From Tuctoria greenei (Eukaryota; Streptophyta; Magnoliopsida; Poales; Poaceae): a stretch of DNA of 64,000 nt. Below, piece after piece: positions 33,410 through 44,727 of the stretch. Position 1 is the first letter of the stretch. Each line of letters begins with the position of its first letter. Where the stretch lies: positions 114,929,110 to 114,993,109 of the forward strand of contig JAYESD010000001.1 of assembly GCA_036927565.1 (NCBI GenBank), read 5' to 3'. Under the pieces are notes generated by a model. It was not told the DNA's origin. It searched no databases and worked only from the letters and a program-made list of their open reading frames with translations. The position numbers were made by a program, and so were the translations under genes.

Positions 33410-36400
33410 CTAGACCCTATGGAAGAACTCGGTGACTTTCTGGGCGACCTCCGATACGCAAGCTCGGGTAGCTTTGCCTACTCCTTCGACGGGGCCTTCA
33501 AGCACCGGGTCTAGAGGAAATTGGGAGTTCCGGCTAGTGTAGCACGTCAGCACATACTCTGTGACGTTCCTCGCCAGGGATTGCCCCTCAACCTCCAGTT
33601 GGTCCGCGATGACATCGCCCACCTTGGAGAGCTTGCTACCAGCTGCGCCCAACGCCTGCAGCGCAAGGTCCGGCTCCGGCTCCGGATCATCCGGGCGCAC
33701 GGGGCTGAAACCCATCAGCGTCAGCGCGTCATTGGCCTTGCCCAGGAACTCCCAAATCTGTAGGGAGTCCGCCGTCCTTAAGCTCTTCATCTCTTCCAGG
33801 GTTCTCTTGGCCGCCGTCAGTTTGGAATTCTCACGGGCGAGGCTCTCAACTTCTTTGGCGTTTTGCTGAATCTTTGCAGCAACCCGCCTCTCGAGTCTTC
33901 CGAGCTCCTCCTCCCGGAGGTGGATCTTGTTCCGGCGATCGACCAGGTCCTTCTCCCTAGCCTCCACTTTTTTCTCCCGGGCAACAAGGGCACACTCGTA
34001 TTTGTAGAGTTCCTGCCCTCGTACCCAGGTCTTCTCCTCCTCCTCTTGGCAGTGCTCTTCCAACTTCTTAGTGCGCTCCTCGAGGCCCTGGTCCGCCAGA
34101 GCTATCTTCTCGGCAAGCTCCTCTTCCCTCCTCAGGACATCATCCCACAGCTCAAGGAGTTTCTACTCTTCATTCTCGAGCCGTCTCTCCCTATCTTCAA
34201 GTGCCTCTCAGCGCTTGATGAGTGCGGTTTTAATGGCCTCAAGCTGTTTGTGCCGAGCATCGGCCGCGTTATTGGCAGCTTTGGCCTGATCATAGATATC
34301 CCGGGATTGAGCGTCGAGGGCATGAGTCATGCTCTCCCTGTCATCCAGCAGCTTGCCCCAGTACTCCAGGCGGATCTTCTCCGGCTTGATCCACTCCTTG
34401 TCATCCGCTAGCCTCGACTGCGCCAGCTTGGTCTCAAAGTGGAGTCGGTTACGCCACCGCCTAAGGGTTTGGCGCTCCTCTTCAAGAGCCTTGCTGTCGT
34501 GGAAGAAAGCTAGTTGGACTTGACGCAGACTGGAGCAGGCGTTGTCGATAGACATCGACAGCGGGATGGGCTCCGGACCTGCTGGGGTCTCCTCCGCTGG
34601 TTCCAGCGGGTCTTCACATACAAAAATTGGGTCCCACTCTACGAGAGCGGAACCCTGAGCTTCCAAGGCACTAGGGCCGTCCTCCGGGATGGCCTCAGTC
34701 GCCATCGAAGAGGGCCCCGCCGCCAAGTCTTCGTTCACCTCCTCAGTCAGGGGGCCAGCAACTTCGCTAGGGCACTCCGGCTCGGCCGTAGGTACCTCCT
34801 ACGTTGTCGCTTCCGGAGCAGGAGCTGCTACTGGCTCCGGCCGGGACACCTCTTCCGAGAGAGGCTCGAGCTCCATCGCCTCTTCAACCACCGGCTCTAT
34901 AACCGGCGCTCCAACAATAACCGGCTCAGCGGCAGGTGCTTCGGAGGTAGCCAGCTCAACTGCCGGAGCTACCTCGACTTCCGGCTCGCATGCCGGGGCT
35001 TCAGACACCTCCGGCTCAACCGTCGGGGCTTCAGCAATTTCCGGCTCCGAGACCGGAACTACTACTTCCTCCAGCTCAACAGCCGGAGCTTCCATCACTG
35101 CAGCACCAGGACCCGGAGCTTCAACCTCCGAGACAGGTGCCGCTGGCGTGTCTTCACTCCCGTGGTCCGACGCTACCACGGGAACTTCTGGGGACGAGTC
35201 GAGGTCCATGACCACGACAGCCGGCGCCGGAGCTGTCGCAGCCTCAGCCACCACCTGGGGCAGCACCAGGACAGGAGCAGAAGCTCCCACGGCCTCAGAC
35301 ATCGTGGCTGAGGGTGGAGCTTCACTCCCCTTCTTGGGGACGCTGCAGATGATGGACGAAGAAAATCAACAAACAATCGCTACAATTAAAAAGTTAACCA
35401 AGGTAAAGATTAAAAATTACCTTGGAAGGCTTCCGCACCAGCTTGCGTGGAACCTTTTTCCTGGATGTTCCGGGCTGGCCACGGTCGGCGTAGAAGCTCC
35501 AGAAGGCCCCCCAGGAACTTTTCACAGCTACGGGCGTTTCCCGGGTCGAGGCTCTCCTCGATCGGGAGGAACCCCTGGACCTGGAGGCTCCCACCGTCCC
35601 AGGTGCCGGAGTCGTGCGCCCGGAGCTAGCACCCCAGGAGGGTTCCACCACGGGGACAGACGCGCTCCGGGAGGATCCCACTGCAGGAACGGTATCATCC
35701 CAGAAGGACCCCACTACGGGGACAGTCACCACGGTGGCAGAAGATCTTCCCCACTGGGGAGAAGGGACCGAGGCGGTAGTAGCGGGTCTGACGGACCTTC
35801 CGTCGGCATGTCACGACTTCCTCTTCCGGCTCTCCGGCTCATCCGCCAGCTCCTTGCCCTTGCCGATGACCTCGACCCTCGGCTGTGGGGCAGGGGCGGA
35901 GCCGTCTTCGGGCATCCCGGGGATCGCCACCCGGGTGGTTGATCTTCTCTCCACGACACCAAGGTCGTCAAGTGCGGGCATCTTCCACCGGAGCTCCCTG
36001 CTGAACTCCAGTTCCACGTTCAGAGGGAGAAAGGCCGACAGCGGAGTCAAGTCATCACCTTCGACGTCGATGCCGTGCTGGAATTTCTTGAGGTGGAACT
36101 CCAAGGTCTTCCCCACCATGTTGGACTTCAACCCGGTCTCAACCCGGTCCTCGTCCATCACGCTGTTGAGGGCACAAGCGAGCTTCTCCCTCCTCTTCAG
36201 CGGCGCCCACCTGTTGGCCAGGAAATTACAGAATACCGCCTGGGGGGTCAATCCTCCCTCCACGCATTGGCGGATCCTGGTCAAGACGGGGTCGAAAGCT
36301 TCCGCCAGCACCGAAACCTCACTCCAGATCGTCGTGTCGATGCCGGGCAGACCGTCGGGCAACTCCAACTGCTCATGCTCCTCCACCCTGACGACTATCC

Positions 36401-36890
36401 AATCTTTCTTCCAGTCATCCCACTTCGCAGAAGGGAACGACCGGAGGTACTTGAACGGGCACTTCTTGCGCTTCACAAAGTAGTAGAAGCCAAGGTACTC
36501 ATTACTCCGGCCGGTGGTGTGGACGGTGAAGAAGGTATGGAAGAGTTCGATGCAGGGGGGGATGCCCACCCACATCTCACATAAGTGGACAAATATGGAC
36601 ACGAGGAAAATGGAGTGAGGGCCAAGGTGGTATAGCTGCGGACCATAGAAGTCCGGCAGCATCAAGAAGAAGGAAGAAAAAGGTGGGATCAACCCCACCA
36701 TGGCGTACGAAGAAAAGTACACCATTTCACCGGCGCGGTCCTTCTCGAAGGGGAGCTCTCCGCCGGCACGGACCAAGCGGTTGAAGAAGTCTGAGGACCA
36801 CCCCATGAGGGCCCGGACCTTCTTCAAATCTCCGTCGGTCTTCAAACGACTTTCGCGCAGACCCAACTCCATCTTAGCACAGCTAGGCAA
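33410..36890 (-). pseudogene. Antisense two-exon gene of Tat copy B
   Basis: Exon 1 runs from 36890 (MPSCAKMELGLRESRL) to 35421, with PF04195-like sequence (YFSSYAMVGLIPPFSSFF, FVHLCEMWVGIPPCIELF) and a basic nuclear-signal-like ESRKRK. A 6-bp difference from copy A creates a stop at 35811. A 78-nt intron follows (35343-35420). Exon 2 (35342 to 33410) stays in one frame for about 640 codons, broken only by stops at 34797-34799, 34208 and near 34166. It has EAPAxEPEV repeats (35300-34800), a long coiled coil (34700-33700) and GDVIADQLEVEGQSL near the end. An intact ancestor would be about 1100 aa. A small indel in exon 1 puts the splice out of frame here. The function is unknown. Confidence 0.8.
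35343..35420 (-). other. Predicted 78-nt intron in antisense gene, copy B
   Basis: On the minus strand the donor is CCAAG|GTAATT and the acceptor is ATCTGCAG|CGTCCC. Length and place are the same as in copy A, although the intron sequences differ in detail. Confidence 0.75.
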
Positions 36891-37404
36891 GAGAAGAGGA
36901 GCGAAGCACGAGTTGGGAGTTTGAGCGCAAGATCAGATGAGAGGCGTAAAGAACTCCCAACAGTGCGCGCTTTCCTTCTTAAGTAAGCCCTCGCAACGCT
37001 TGGATGTAAAACGTAGGGAAGTCGAAGATACCATTCAAGAATTCAACCCAGCCGATGACAAGAGGGCCCGGGACCACCCCGACGATCAAGTCGAGGCTCT
37101 TACCCAGGCGAACGGTTGTCATCACTCGGCGAGAAACCCAAAGGCGGCGGCCTGACAGGGCGCGTGGAACCGATACGGTTTTCGTATCGGGAACTGGCGA
37201 CCTTCAATTGTGTGATATCCACACGTCAAAGATTTCATCTACCGCCTGAGGTGCGCCACGCGGCGGGATCTAACTGTAAATCCTTGCCAACGGCACCTCT
37301 GAAGACCCTTGAAGACTCAGTTCAAGAGTCGCAAGGATGGACCCACCTCCGACGGAATGACTTCACCCCAGTGATCTTCCTCGGAGGTAGGTCCAGGGGG
37401 CCAC
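36891..37404 (+). other. Antisense leader region and polypurine tract of copy B
   Basis: No ORF is supported. It is similar to 11178-11694. The purine-rich gtccagggggccac (37391-37404) directly precedes the LTR. Confidence 0.6.
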
Positions 37405-38256
37405 TGTCGGTACCCTAAAAACCATACACCCCTTGAGGTTACAAAGATCTCAAGAGAAAGCCATCTACTTGGTTTGAAGACCCTCGGAGGCCCACTTTTC
37501 AGACATGACCGGACCCGCTTCTCCAACATGGTTAATCCCTGGGTCGCCACGTGTACAAACAAACCGGAGCTACCGTCCACAAGGGGGAAGCTCCGGGCCA
37601 CGTACCGAAATGGCACCTCCGGACTTAACCCAAGAACGAGAGAAGCTCCGGACCTGACACGTGTCTAATGGCCCCGGAGCTACGTGCTTCCCAAAGCAAG
37701 CTCCAGAGCTGCCACGGGTCAAATCGTCGGACCTTTCAGCTTCTAACCTCCGGAAGACCTTGTAACGGCTCCGGATCTTCAAAGGAGAGCCAGCAACTTC
37801 AAGACCCGATTAAGTGTCATTAATGCCATATTAATGACACTTAAACGGACGATCTTAACACCAGTAAAGGTGCTGTCAAAGCCCGTTACAGGGTTATTAA
37901 GAGCAATTAAGCGTGTATCAATACTAGTAACCGCCAGGGGCCACATGTCGGGCCAGGCTAGCTTGTAACGGCCTTCCCTTGTACTATAAAAGGATGGGCC
38001 GATGATACACTCGGGGATGTTCACCGGCGATCATACGCACCCCATACACTCGTGACAAGCTCTTATTGCTAATAAAACACCAACACACCCATGGAGTAGG
38101 GTATTACGCTCAGGCGGCCCGAACCACGTAAATTCCTGTGTCTCCTGTGTTAAACTCCAATTCACCTTCTTGAATCTCCGCGCGCCCACACCGAACTTCA
38201 AAACTCCCCAATCACTTTAGCAGTGTAGAGAGATCTTCCGGCTCCGACAGTCGACA
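37405..38256 (+). repeat. 3' LTR of Tat copy B (852 bp)
   Basis: Same length as the 5' LTR, about 32 substitutions, no gap seen. Carries the palindrome at 37810-37844 and a TATA box near 37984. Followed by the CACGT target duplicate. Confidence 0.96.
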
Positions 38257-38261
38257 CACGT

Positions 38262-38384
38262 ATACCGGACTAGTCTGCACCACACTGGACTAGTCTGGCC
38301 TCCTTGTATTTGAACAATCTGTTAAGTGTTTCAGGGATTGACAAAGATTCAAAAAGCCTATTCACCCCCTTTAGGCTACATTCA
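38262..38384 (+). repeat. Sirevirus LTR, second part
   Basis: Continues the LTR interrupted at 25292. It begins with more GGACTAGTC-type motifs and ends ttaggctacattca before the PBS. Confidence 0.8.
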
Positions 38385-38386
38385 AT

Positions 38387-38398
38387 TGGTATCAATGC
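38387..38398 (+). other. Sirevirus primer binding site
   Basis: TGGTATCAATGC is near the common copia PBS TGGTATCAGAGC, complementary to initiator methionine tRNA. The two differences suggest decay. Confidence 0.75.
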
Positions 38399-38689
38399 CA
38401 AACTCTTCAAAAGAGACTCACTGCTCGAAGAGATGATGTCGGACATCAAGGATGTACACGGGAGCTTCAACAACGAAAAGGGTGATGATGAAAAGAACCA
38501 AAAGCTGGAGACTGCTCGATGCCATTCAAGACTGCGAGGATTATGATGAGGAGATGCTTGAACTCAAGGCTATTCTGCGGAAGAAGGCACTATCTCCAAA
38601 AGGGAGGAAGAAGATTTAAGATGAGAATATGAAGGGGAGTAGTAACAAAGACTACTCCCGATATCCTATGTCTAAATTCTAACAATAGT

Positions 38690-39718
38690 CATTACTTATC
38701 AATTCCTTTAGGCAAAGCACCTTACTTTGACGGAAATGACTATTCAATGTGGAGACAAAATATGAAAATGCATCTTATTTCTCTTAACCCAAGTTTTTGG
38801 CATATAGTGTATATAGGTATAGATATTCCAGATGATGATGAAGAGTTAACTCTAACTCAAGAGCAAGCCATTCATCGAAATGTTCAAGCCGCAGCACTCA
38901 TCACTTCATCATTGAGCAGAGATGAGTTCACCAAGGTGGATGGACTTGAGATCGCCAAGAAAATCTGGGATACACTCAAAACAACATATGAAGGTGATTG
39001 CCATGTACGTGAAGCCAAAATCCAAATGATCGAAGGTGAATTGGGAAGATTTACTATAGAAGAAGATGAAACACCCCAAGACATGTACAATCGATTGAAG
39101 TACCTCATCAACAAAGTCTGAGCTTACGGAAGCAAGAAGTGGACAGATCATGAAGTTGTGAAATTGATTCTAAGGGCATTCATGCCTCGGAACTTGACAT
39201 TGTGCTCTATGATTGGAGAAAGTCCAGGGTATCACAAAATAACCCTGGACGAACTTCTTGGCAAGATCATCGACTTCGAAATGATGGAGAAGGAAGCCAA
39301 GCATGTCAAGGAACTTGCCGATCTTACCTCGGCAAAGAAGAAAGGGGTTGGTCTAAAATCAACCTGCAAGCCGGCATCAAAAGAAGCTCGAGAAGCCCAT
39401 GAAGCAGATGATGGAGATGATAAAAGCAGTGATGTCGATGAAGAATACATGATCATGTTCATGAAGAAGTTCAAGAAAATGATGATAAGAAGAAAGGGTG
39501 GTAGTTCAAATGAAGGAAGACATAGGGACAAATCAAGACCCAATATGATACGTGCATGCTATAATTGTGGAGAGTATGATGACTTCATAGTTGACTATCC
39601 ACATGAAGACAACAAGAAGAAGAATAAAGACAACAAGCCCCAACAAAAGAAGGTATTCAAGAAGAAGAAGCAATATGACCAAGCACATCTAGGAAAAGAG
39701 TGGTACTCCAATGATTAG
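38690..39718 (+). pseudogene. gag: Sirevirus gag (broken)
   Basis: The frame is readable from about 38690 (GKAPYFDGNDYSMWRQNM) to the stop at 39718, with one TGA at 39119-39121. The gag core (UBN2-like, KKIWDTLKTTYEG, GELGRFTIEEDETPQDMYNRL) is followed by a charged region and a zinc-knuckle remnant ACYNCGEYDDFIVDYP. In that remnant the expected His and last Cys are missing, so the CCHC knuckle is dead. A Lys-rich tail ends the frame. The true start is unclear; ATGs at 38432 and 38435 open only a short frame. Confidence 0.85.
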
Positions 39719-40211
39719 TCCTCATCTGAAGAAAAAGAAGAGGAGATGGCCACTAGCCATCAAGAAGCGTACCAAGAAATCCACTCTTTTTCCAACCATG
39801 GGCGCAAGCAAGGATACCAACCATACATGTCTAATGGCCAAGGAAGGAAAAAGAAAGACTTACTCATTCGGTGGAGCTAAATGGGTTCTAGATAGTGGAT
39901 GCACAAACCATATTACCGGAGAAAGAAGAATGTTCGTGGAATATGAACAAAATGAAGAGTCAAGTGAGGCCATATATTTTGGTGATAACAGTCAAGAAAG
40001 GGTGCTAGGTACAGGTAAAATTGCAATTTCATCACAGCATACACTTTCTCCTGTTTTACATGTTGACTCATTAGATTATAATCTCTTGTCCACATCTCAA
40101 TTATGTGACAAAGGTTATAATTGTTTATTCACTAATGAGGGTATGACCGTCTCTAGAAGGAGTGATAACTCTATTGCATTCAAGGGTGTGTTAAGGGAAA
40201 ACTTTATCTAG
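39711..40211 (+). pseudogene. pro: Sirevirus aspartic protease region (broken)
   Basis: A 166-codon frame starts just before the gag stop. The active site is WVLDSGCTNHITGE near 39885, the copia-type DSG motif. It continues with LHVDSLDYNLLSTSQLCDKGYN, typical of the protease-to-integrase region, and stops at TAG 40209-40211. Confidence 0.85.
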
Positions 40212-40249
40212 TTGACTTCAACAAAGATAAAGTCGAACTTGACACATGC

Positions 40250-41403
40250 TTGATTGCAAAAACAATCATGGGTTGCCTGTGGCATAGACGACTGACACAT
40301 GTTGGTATGAGGAATCTAAAAAAACTTCTAAAAGGTGATCACATCCGAGGTTTAAAGGATGTTGTTTTTGAGAAAGACAGACCTTGTAGCGCGTGCCAAG
40401 CCGGGAAGCAAGTAGGAGTACCTCATCCCGCGAAGAATTTCATGACTACAACAATACCACTCGAGCTCCTTCACATGGACCTATTTGTTCCAATTGCTTA
40501 CATAAGCATCGGCGGTAACAAATATAGTTTAGTCATTGTCGATGATTTTCGCGCTTCACGTGGGTTTTCTTTTTGCATGATAAGGCAGAAACTCAAGGAA
40601 CACTCAAGAAGTTTCTCAGGCGAGCCCAAAATGAATTCTCATTGAAGATCATGATACGAAGTGACAATGTTACAGAATTCAAGAATACTCAAGTTCAGGA
40701 ATATCTAGATGCGGATGGAATAAAGAATGAATTTTCAGCACCATATTCTCCTCAATAAAACGGGGTAGCCGAAAGGAAGAAATGAACACTCATTGAGATG
40801 GCGAGGACAATGCTCGATGAATACAATACTTCGGACAGGTTTTGGGCTGAAGCGGTTAACACCGCTTATCACGCCATAAACCGACTATATCTTCATCGCT
40901 TGCTCAAGAAAACCTCGTATGAACTACTCACGTGTAACAAACCAAATACTTCATATTTTCGAGTCTTTGGTTCAAAATGCTATATTGTCAACAAGAAGCT
41001 TAGGGATTCAAAGTTCTCTTCAAAGTCCGATGAAGGTTTCTTGCTTGGCTATGATTCGAACTCCTACGCTTACCGTGTCTTCAACAAAGCCTCTAGACTT
41101 GTTGAAGCAGCACGTGACGTAGTGATCGATGAAACTAATGGCTCTCAAGTAGAGCAAGTTAACCAGTGTATAATAGATCAAGAAGAAGCTCCATGTCAAG
41201 CATTGAGAAGAATGGCGCTGGGCGATATTCGACCAAAAGCACCACCTCAAAATCTGAATGAAGAAGATGAACCACAAACGGAGGAAAACAATGAAGGGGG
41301 AGCTCCCACACAAGATCAACCTCAAGGAGATCAAGATAATCAAAACAGCAATGAGGGCAACTATCCAGGGGGAGATGAAGAAGATGATGATAATGAGGAC
41401 TGA
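40250..41403 (+). pseudogene. int: Sirevirus integrase (broken)
   Basis: The N-terminal finger is WHRRLTHVGMRNL...CSACQAGKQ (40280-40420). The first catalytic Asp is in LHMDLF near 40470. A frameshift near 40600 precedes the second Asp (IRSDNVTEFKN, near 40650). A TAA at 40756-40758 sits where a Gln codon is usual, before NGVAERKK with the Glu. The C-terminal part continues 40798-41403 (FGSKCYIVNKK, GFLLGYDSNSYAYRVFN) with an acidic, Gln/Asn-rich end. Integrase precedes RT, as in all copia elements. Confidence 0.87.
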
Positions 41404-43044
41404 AGACCACAAGTGCCACATCCAAGAGTGCATCAAAGCATACATAGAGATCACCCCATCGACAACATAATTGGTGATATACAAAAGGGAGTGACAGCTC
41501 GATCTCGTATAGCAAATTTTTGTGAATACTATTCTTTTGTATCCTCTTTGGAACCACACAGGGTTGAAGATGCATTAAAAGACCCCGACTGGGTGATGGC
41601 GATGTGAGAAGAATTGAACAACTTCAAGAGCAATGAAGTATGGCAACTTGTTGAAAGACCCAAGTTCAACATCGTCGGCACTAAATGGGTCTTCCGCAAC
41701 AAGCAAGACGGACATGGAGTGGTGACAAGGAACAAGGCACGACTTGTGGCCAAAGGTAACTCACAAGTCGAAGGTTTGGATTTCAACGAGACTTTTGCTC
41801 CTGTAGCTAGGCTTGAATCAATTCGTATACTACTTGCGTATGCTACTCACCATGATTTCAAGATATACCAAATGGATGTCAAAAGCGTCTTCCTCAGCAG
41901 ATCGATCAAGGAGGAGGTGTACGTCGAGCAACCCCTCAGGTTTGAAGATCAAGAATTCCCCGACCATGTATTCAAACTTCTTAAGGCTCTCTAAGGCCTC
42001 AAACAAGCTCCTAGAGCTTGGTATGAGTGCCTTAGATATTTTTTGATTGAAAATGGCTTCAAAGTTGGTAAAGCTTATTACACTTTGTTTACCAAGCACT
42101 TTGATGATGATTTATTCATTCGCCAAATCTATGTTGATGATATCATATTTTGTTCAACTAACAAATCCTTTTGTCAAGAATTTATTAAAATCATGACAGA
42201 TCGACTTGAGATGTCCATGATGGGAGAGCTGAGATACTTCTTTTGATTCCAAGTGAAACAACTAAAGGAAGAAACTTTCATGAGACAAACAAAGTACACC
42301 CAAGACATACTCAAGAAATTTGGCATGGACAAAGCGAAGCCCATATAGACTCCCATGGCGACAAATAAACACTTAGACCTCAATGAAGATGGACCTAACG
42401 TGGATCAAAAGGTATATCGCTCCAAGATTGGCTCTTTACATTATTTGTGTGCATCTAAGCCTTATATCATGTTGAGTGTATGTATGTGTGCAAGATTTCA
42501 AGCCAATCCAAAGGAATGTCATTTGACAGCCATAAAAAGGATCTTGCGATATTTAGTTCATACACCCAACCTAGGCCTTTGGTATCCTAAAGGTTTAAAA
42601 TTCAATCTCATTGGATACTCTGATGCAGATTATGCCGGATGCAAGGTACACAGAAAAAGCACCTCTGGTACTTGCCAATTTCTAGGCAAGTCCCTAGTTT
42701 CTTGGTCCTCCAAGAAACAAAACTCTATTGCCTTGTCCACAACCGATGCCAAGTATATTGCAGCCGGGAGTTGTTGCGCACAACTCCTTTGGATGCGACA
42801 AACTCTAAGGGACTACGGTTAAAATATGAACCGTATTTCGCTCCTTTGTGATAATGAGAGTGCCATTAAAATTGCACATAACCCTATTGTGCATTATAGA
42901 ACCAAACATATTGATATCCGACATCACTTTTTGAGATACCATTCAATTAAAGGAGAAATAACCATTTCCCATGTCAAAATTGAGAAACAACTAGCCGATA
43001 TCTTCACCAAGCCACTTGATGAAAAACGCTTTTGTGAGCTATGA
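41404..43044 (+). pseudogene. pol: Sirevirus reverse transcriptase and RNase H (broken)
   Basis: RT: KWVFRNKQDGHGVVTRNKARLVAKG near 41680-41755, FNETFAPVARLESIRILLA, IYQMDVKSVFLSRSIKEEVYV, and catalytic YVDDIIF near 42130. RNase H: GYSDADYAGCKVHRKSTSG near 42615-42670 and DIRHHFLRYHSIKGEI near 42915. Stops at 41605, 41992, 42244, 42346, 42820 and 43042 break the frame. The TGA stops at 39119, 41401 and 43042 fit CGA-to-TGA changes at CpG sites. Confidence 0.88.
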
Positions 43045-43998
43045 AATGAACTAAATATCCTCGATGCTCAGAACGTGGCTTGAAAGCTTGCACATTTGTA
43101 TGCCATCTTCAAAATCAAGTTTATTGTGTTAAAAATCATCTTTCTCTATTTTCTCCGAAAAACAATGTTAATTATTAGATCTTGATGAATTATGGTTATA
43201 GCTTGATTGTTGTATGTTTACTGATCATAATCATTATGAGTATTTGTGTGTCTTTGTTCCCTATTTCTTTTTAGGCACCCTCGGATATATATACGAAGGG
43301 TTTTATATTTTTTCTGTCCAGGTGATCACGGACTAGTCCGTGGTTACCCCGGACTAGTCCGCACATTGCAGACTAGTCTGCGGAGGGTCTGCTAGCCCGG
43401 ACTAGTCCGGTCGGACCATGGACTAGTCCAGTATTTGTACTCCATAACCCCTTAGGACCGGTGCAAACCTGTTCTTCTTCCACCTCACAACTCCTCTCAC
43501 GTTCTCTCTCCTCACTCAAGTGCCCCCAAGGCTATTTTGCGAACCCTCCATCTAATCCCCTCAAATGTTTGTGAGAATCGATCTACATTGCAAGGAGATT
43601 GAAGACCCTGGACTAATCCGCTCCAACAACTCCTCAAACCCCTTGAATCGAAGGATTTGGTAATTTTTTCTCACGAAACCCTAATTCTTCAAGTCTCTTT
43701 GATATTCCTCAAATATCATGACTCCTTTTGTCAAATAAATGCTTCCCTGTTGTATTACATCTACACTACTTCACTTTCGCATTGGGGAACTCCATTATTT
43801 AGTGTGGCTAGGGTTTGAGCAGCCGCATACCGGACAAGTCCATTTTTGTGCGGACAAGCCCGGTACTCTAGGCTAGTCCGCACATGAGCAACGGGCAAGT
43901 CCAGTGTTTGCTGATTAAAACCCTAGCATACTTCGACTCAATGCCATCTCTTGCGACCAATTCTTATCCATGTTGTATATCTTCTCTTTGTTAGGACA
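43045..43998 (+). other. Sirevirus post-pol non-coding region with palindromes
   Basis: Long AT-rich region typical of Sireviruses between pol and the env-like gene. It contains GGACTAGTCC palindromes at 43326-43440 and degenerate forms at 43830-43905. A splice-acceptor-like TTTGTTAG lies just before the env-like ATG. No other gene seen. Confidence 0.55.
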
Positions 43999-44337
43999 AT
44001 GTCGAACTCAAGCGAGCATCTCTCTGACTTTGAGACCGAATTGGATCGAGAGACATTGCCTCATGCTACGGTAGACTGCATCAAGAAAAGGCAAGATCAG
44101 GCTGCTGATTCTTCGCCCACTCCACCTCAGGTGCGGCAAAAGTTTCTGACTAAAAAACCAACCTCCAAGGGCAAGGATTTTGTGGGAACCAGCTTGGTGG
44201 CTTCACGCCAAGCGAAGGGCAAAGGAAAGGGGCTTGCCTCTGGCCCAATTGGTCCCTTGAAGATGACATCTCCGAGACAAGGGAGTAGGAACTCCTCAGA
44301 AGAGAGATTTAATGGCAAGGGCAGTGATGTGGCATGA
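43999..44337 (+). pseudogene. Sirevirus env-like ORF, N-terminal part (truncated)
   Basis: Starts MSNSSEHLSDFETELDRETL and has a basic Lys/Gly/Pro-rich stretch (SKGKDFVGTSLVASRQAKG). TGA stop at 44335-44337; the coding sequence seems to continue beyond it to about 44400, where another element cuts in. Its C-terminal counterpart from another copy lies at 23156-23401. Whether the protein acts as an envelope is unproven for these elements. Confidence 0.55.
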
Positions 44338-44402
44338 AAATTCAGGAAGATTGATGCTTACAACAGTGGCAAAGTGGCTGCTGATCTGTAGGATAGAAGA
44401 GC

Positions 44403-44727
44403 ACGTGTAAAGCTACCAGAGGGGGGGGGGGTGAATGGTAGATTTAAACTTTTTAGAGGAAGCAACGAAACACCCCTTGGCAAAAAACCGATCTGTTAAA
44501 GAATCTGTGTGTATGACTAATCTAAATATGTTCAACAGTGACAAAACTAGTATATATTGTAGAGAATCAAGTCACGAAGACGTCACAACAAGAATCACGA
44601 AAATCCGTAGAGAGAAACTCAAGTTACGGTCGAAACATAGAACAAAGGTCAATCTGTCCTACCCAAGAAAAACAGTTCTGGAACACTGCAAATAAACTCG
44701 TGCAGATCAGAAACCACAAATCCAATG
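44403..44727 (+). mobile_element. Fragment of another LTR element (start only)
   Basis: Begins abruptly in the Sirevirus env-like region as TGTAAAGCTACCAGAGG followed by an 11-G run and tgaatgg. This resembles LTR starts of some grass copia elements. It is cut at 44727 by the end of the chromovirus LTR. No coding region. Confidence 0.4.

Larger units (their letters stand above)
25293..38256 (+). mobile_element. Tat-lineage Ty3/gypsy retrotransposon, copy B (complete, 12964 bp)
   Basis: Both LTRs are 852 bp (25293-26144 and 37405-38256). The 5-bp target duplication CACGT is at 25288-25292 and 38257-38261. PBS, gag-PR-RT-RNaseH-aRNH-INT, antisense gene and PPT all are present. The gag-pol frame is nearly continuous: one 1-bp deletion near 27515 and a few stops separate it from an open frame, so it decayed less than copy A. 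The LTRs differ at about 32 of 852 positions by hand count, an insertion age of roughly 1.5 million years at 1.3e-8 per site per year. It lies in the Sirevirus LTR in the same orientation. Confidence 0.96.
23876..44402 (+). mobile_element. Sirevirus-type Ty1/copia retrotransposon (broken, interrupted by Tat copy B)
   Basis: The order is LTR (23876-25292 plus 38262-38384), PBS, gag, protease, integrase, RT, RNase H, long 3' region and the start of an env-like ORF. Integrase before RT marks Ty1/copia. The initiator-tRNA-type PBS, the GGGGGAGAT polypurine tract, the palindrome-rich LTR and the env-like 3' ORF mark the Sirevirus group. Copy B, with its duplicated CACGT, sits inside the 5' LTR. 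The element is lost after 44402, where another element begins, and no 3' LTR is in the window. Confidence 0.85.

Noticed and set aside
34689..35942. 417-aa plus-strand ORF, Ser/Ala/Gly-rich
   Set aside because: It is the opposite-strand reading of the antisense gene's EP-repeat exon in copy B. The composition follows from the repeats, and the minus strand has the conserved protein.
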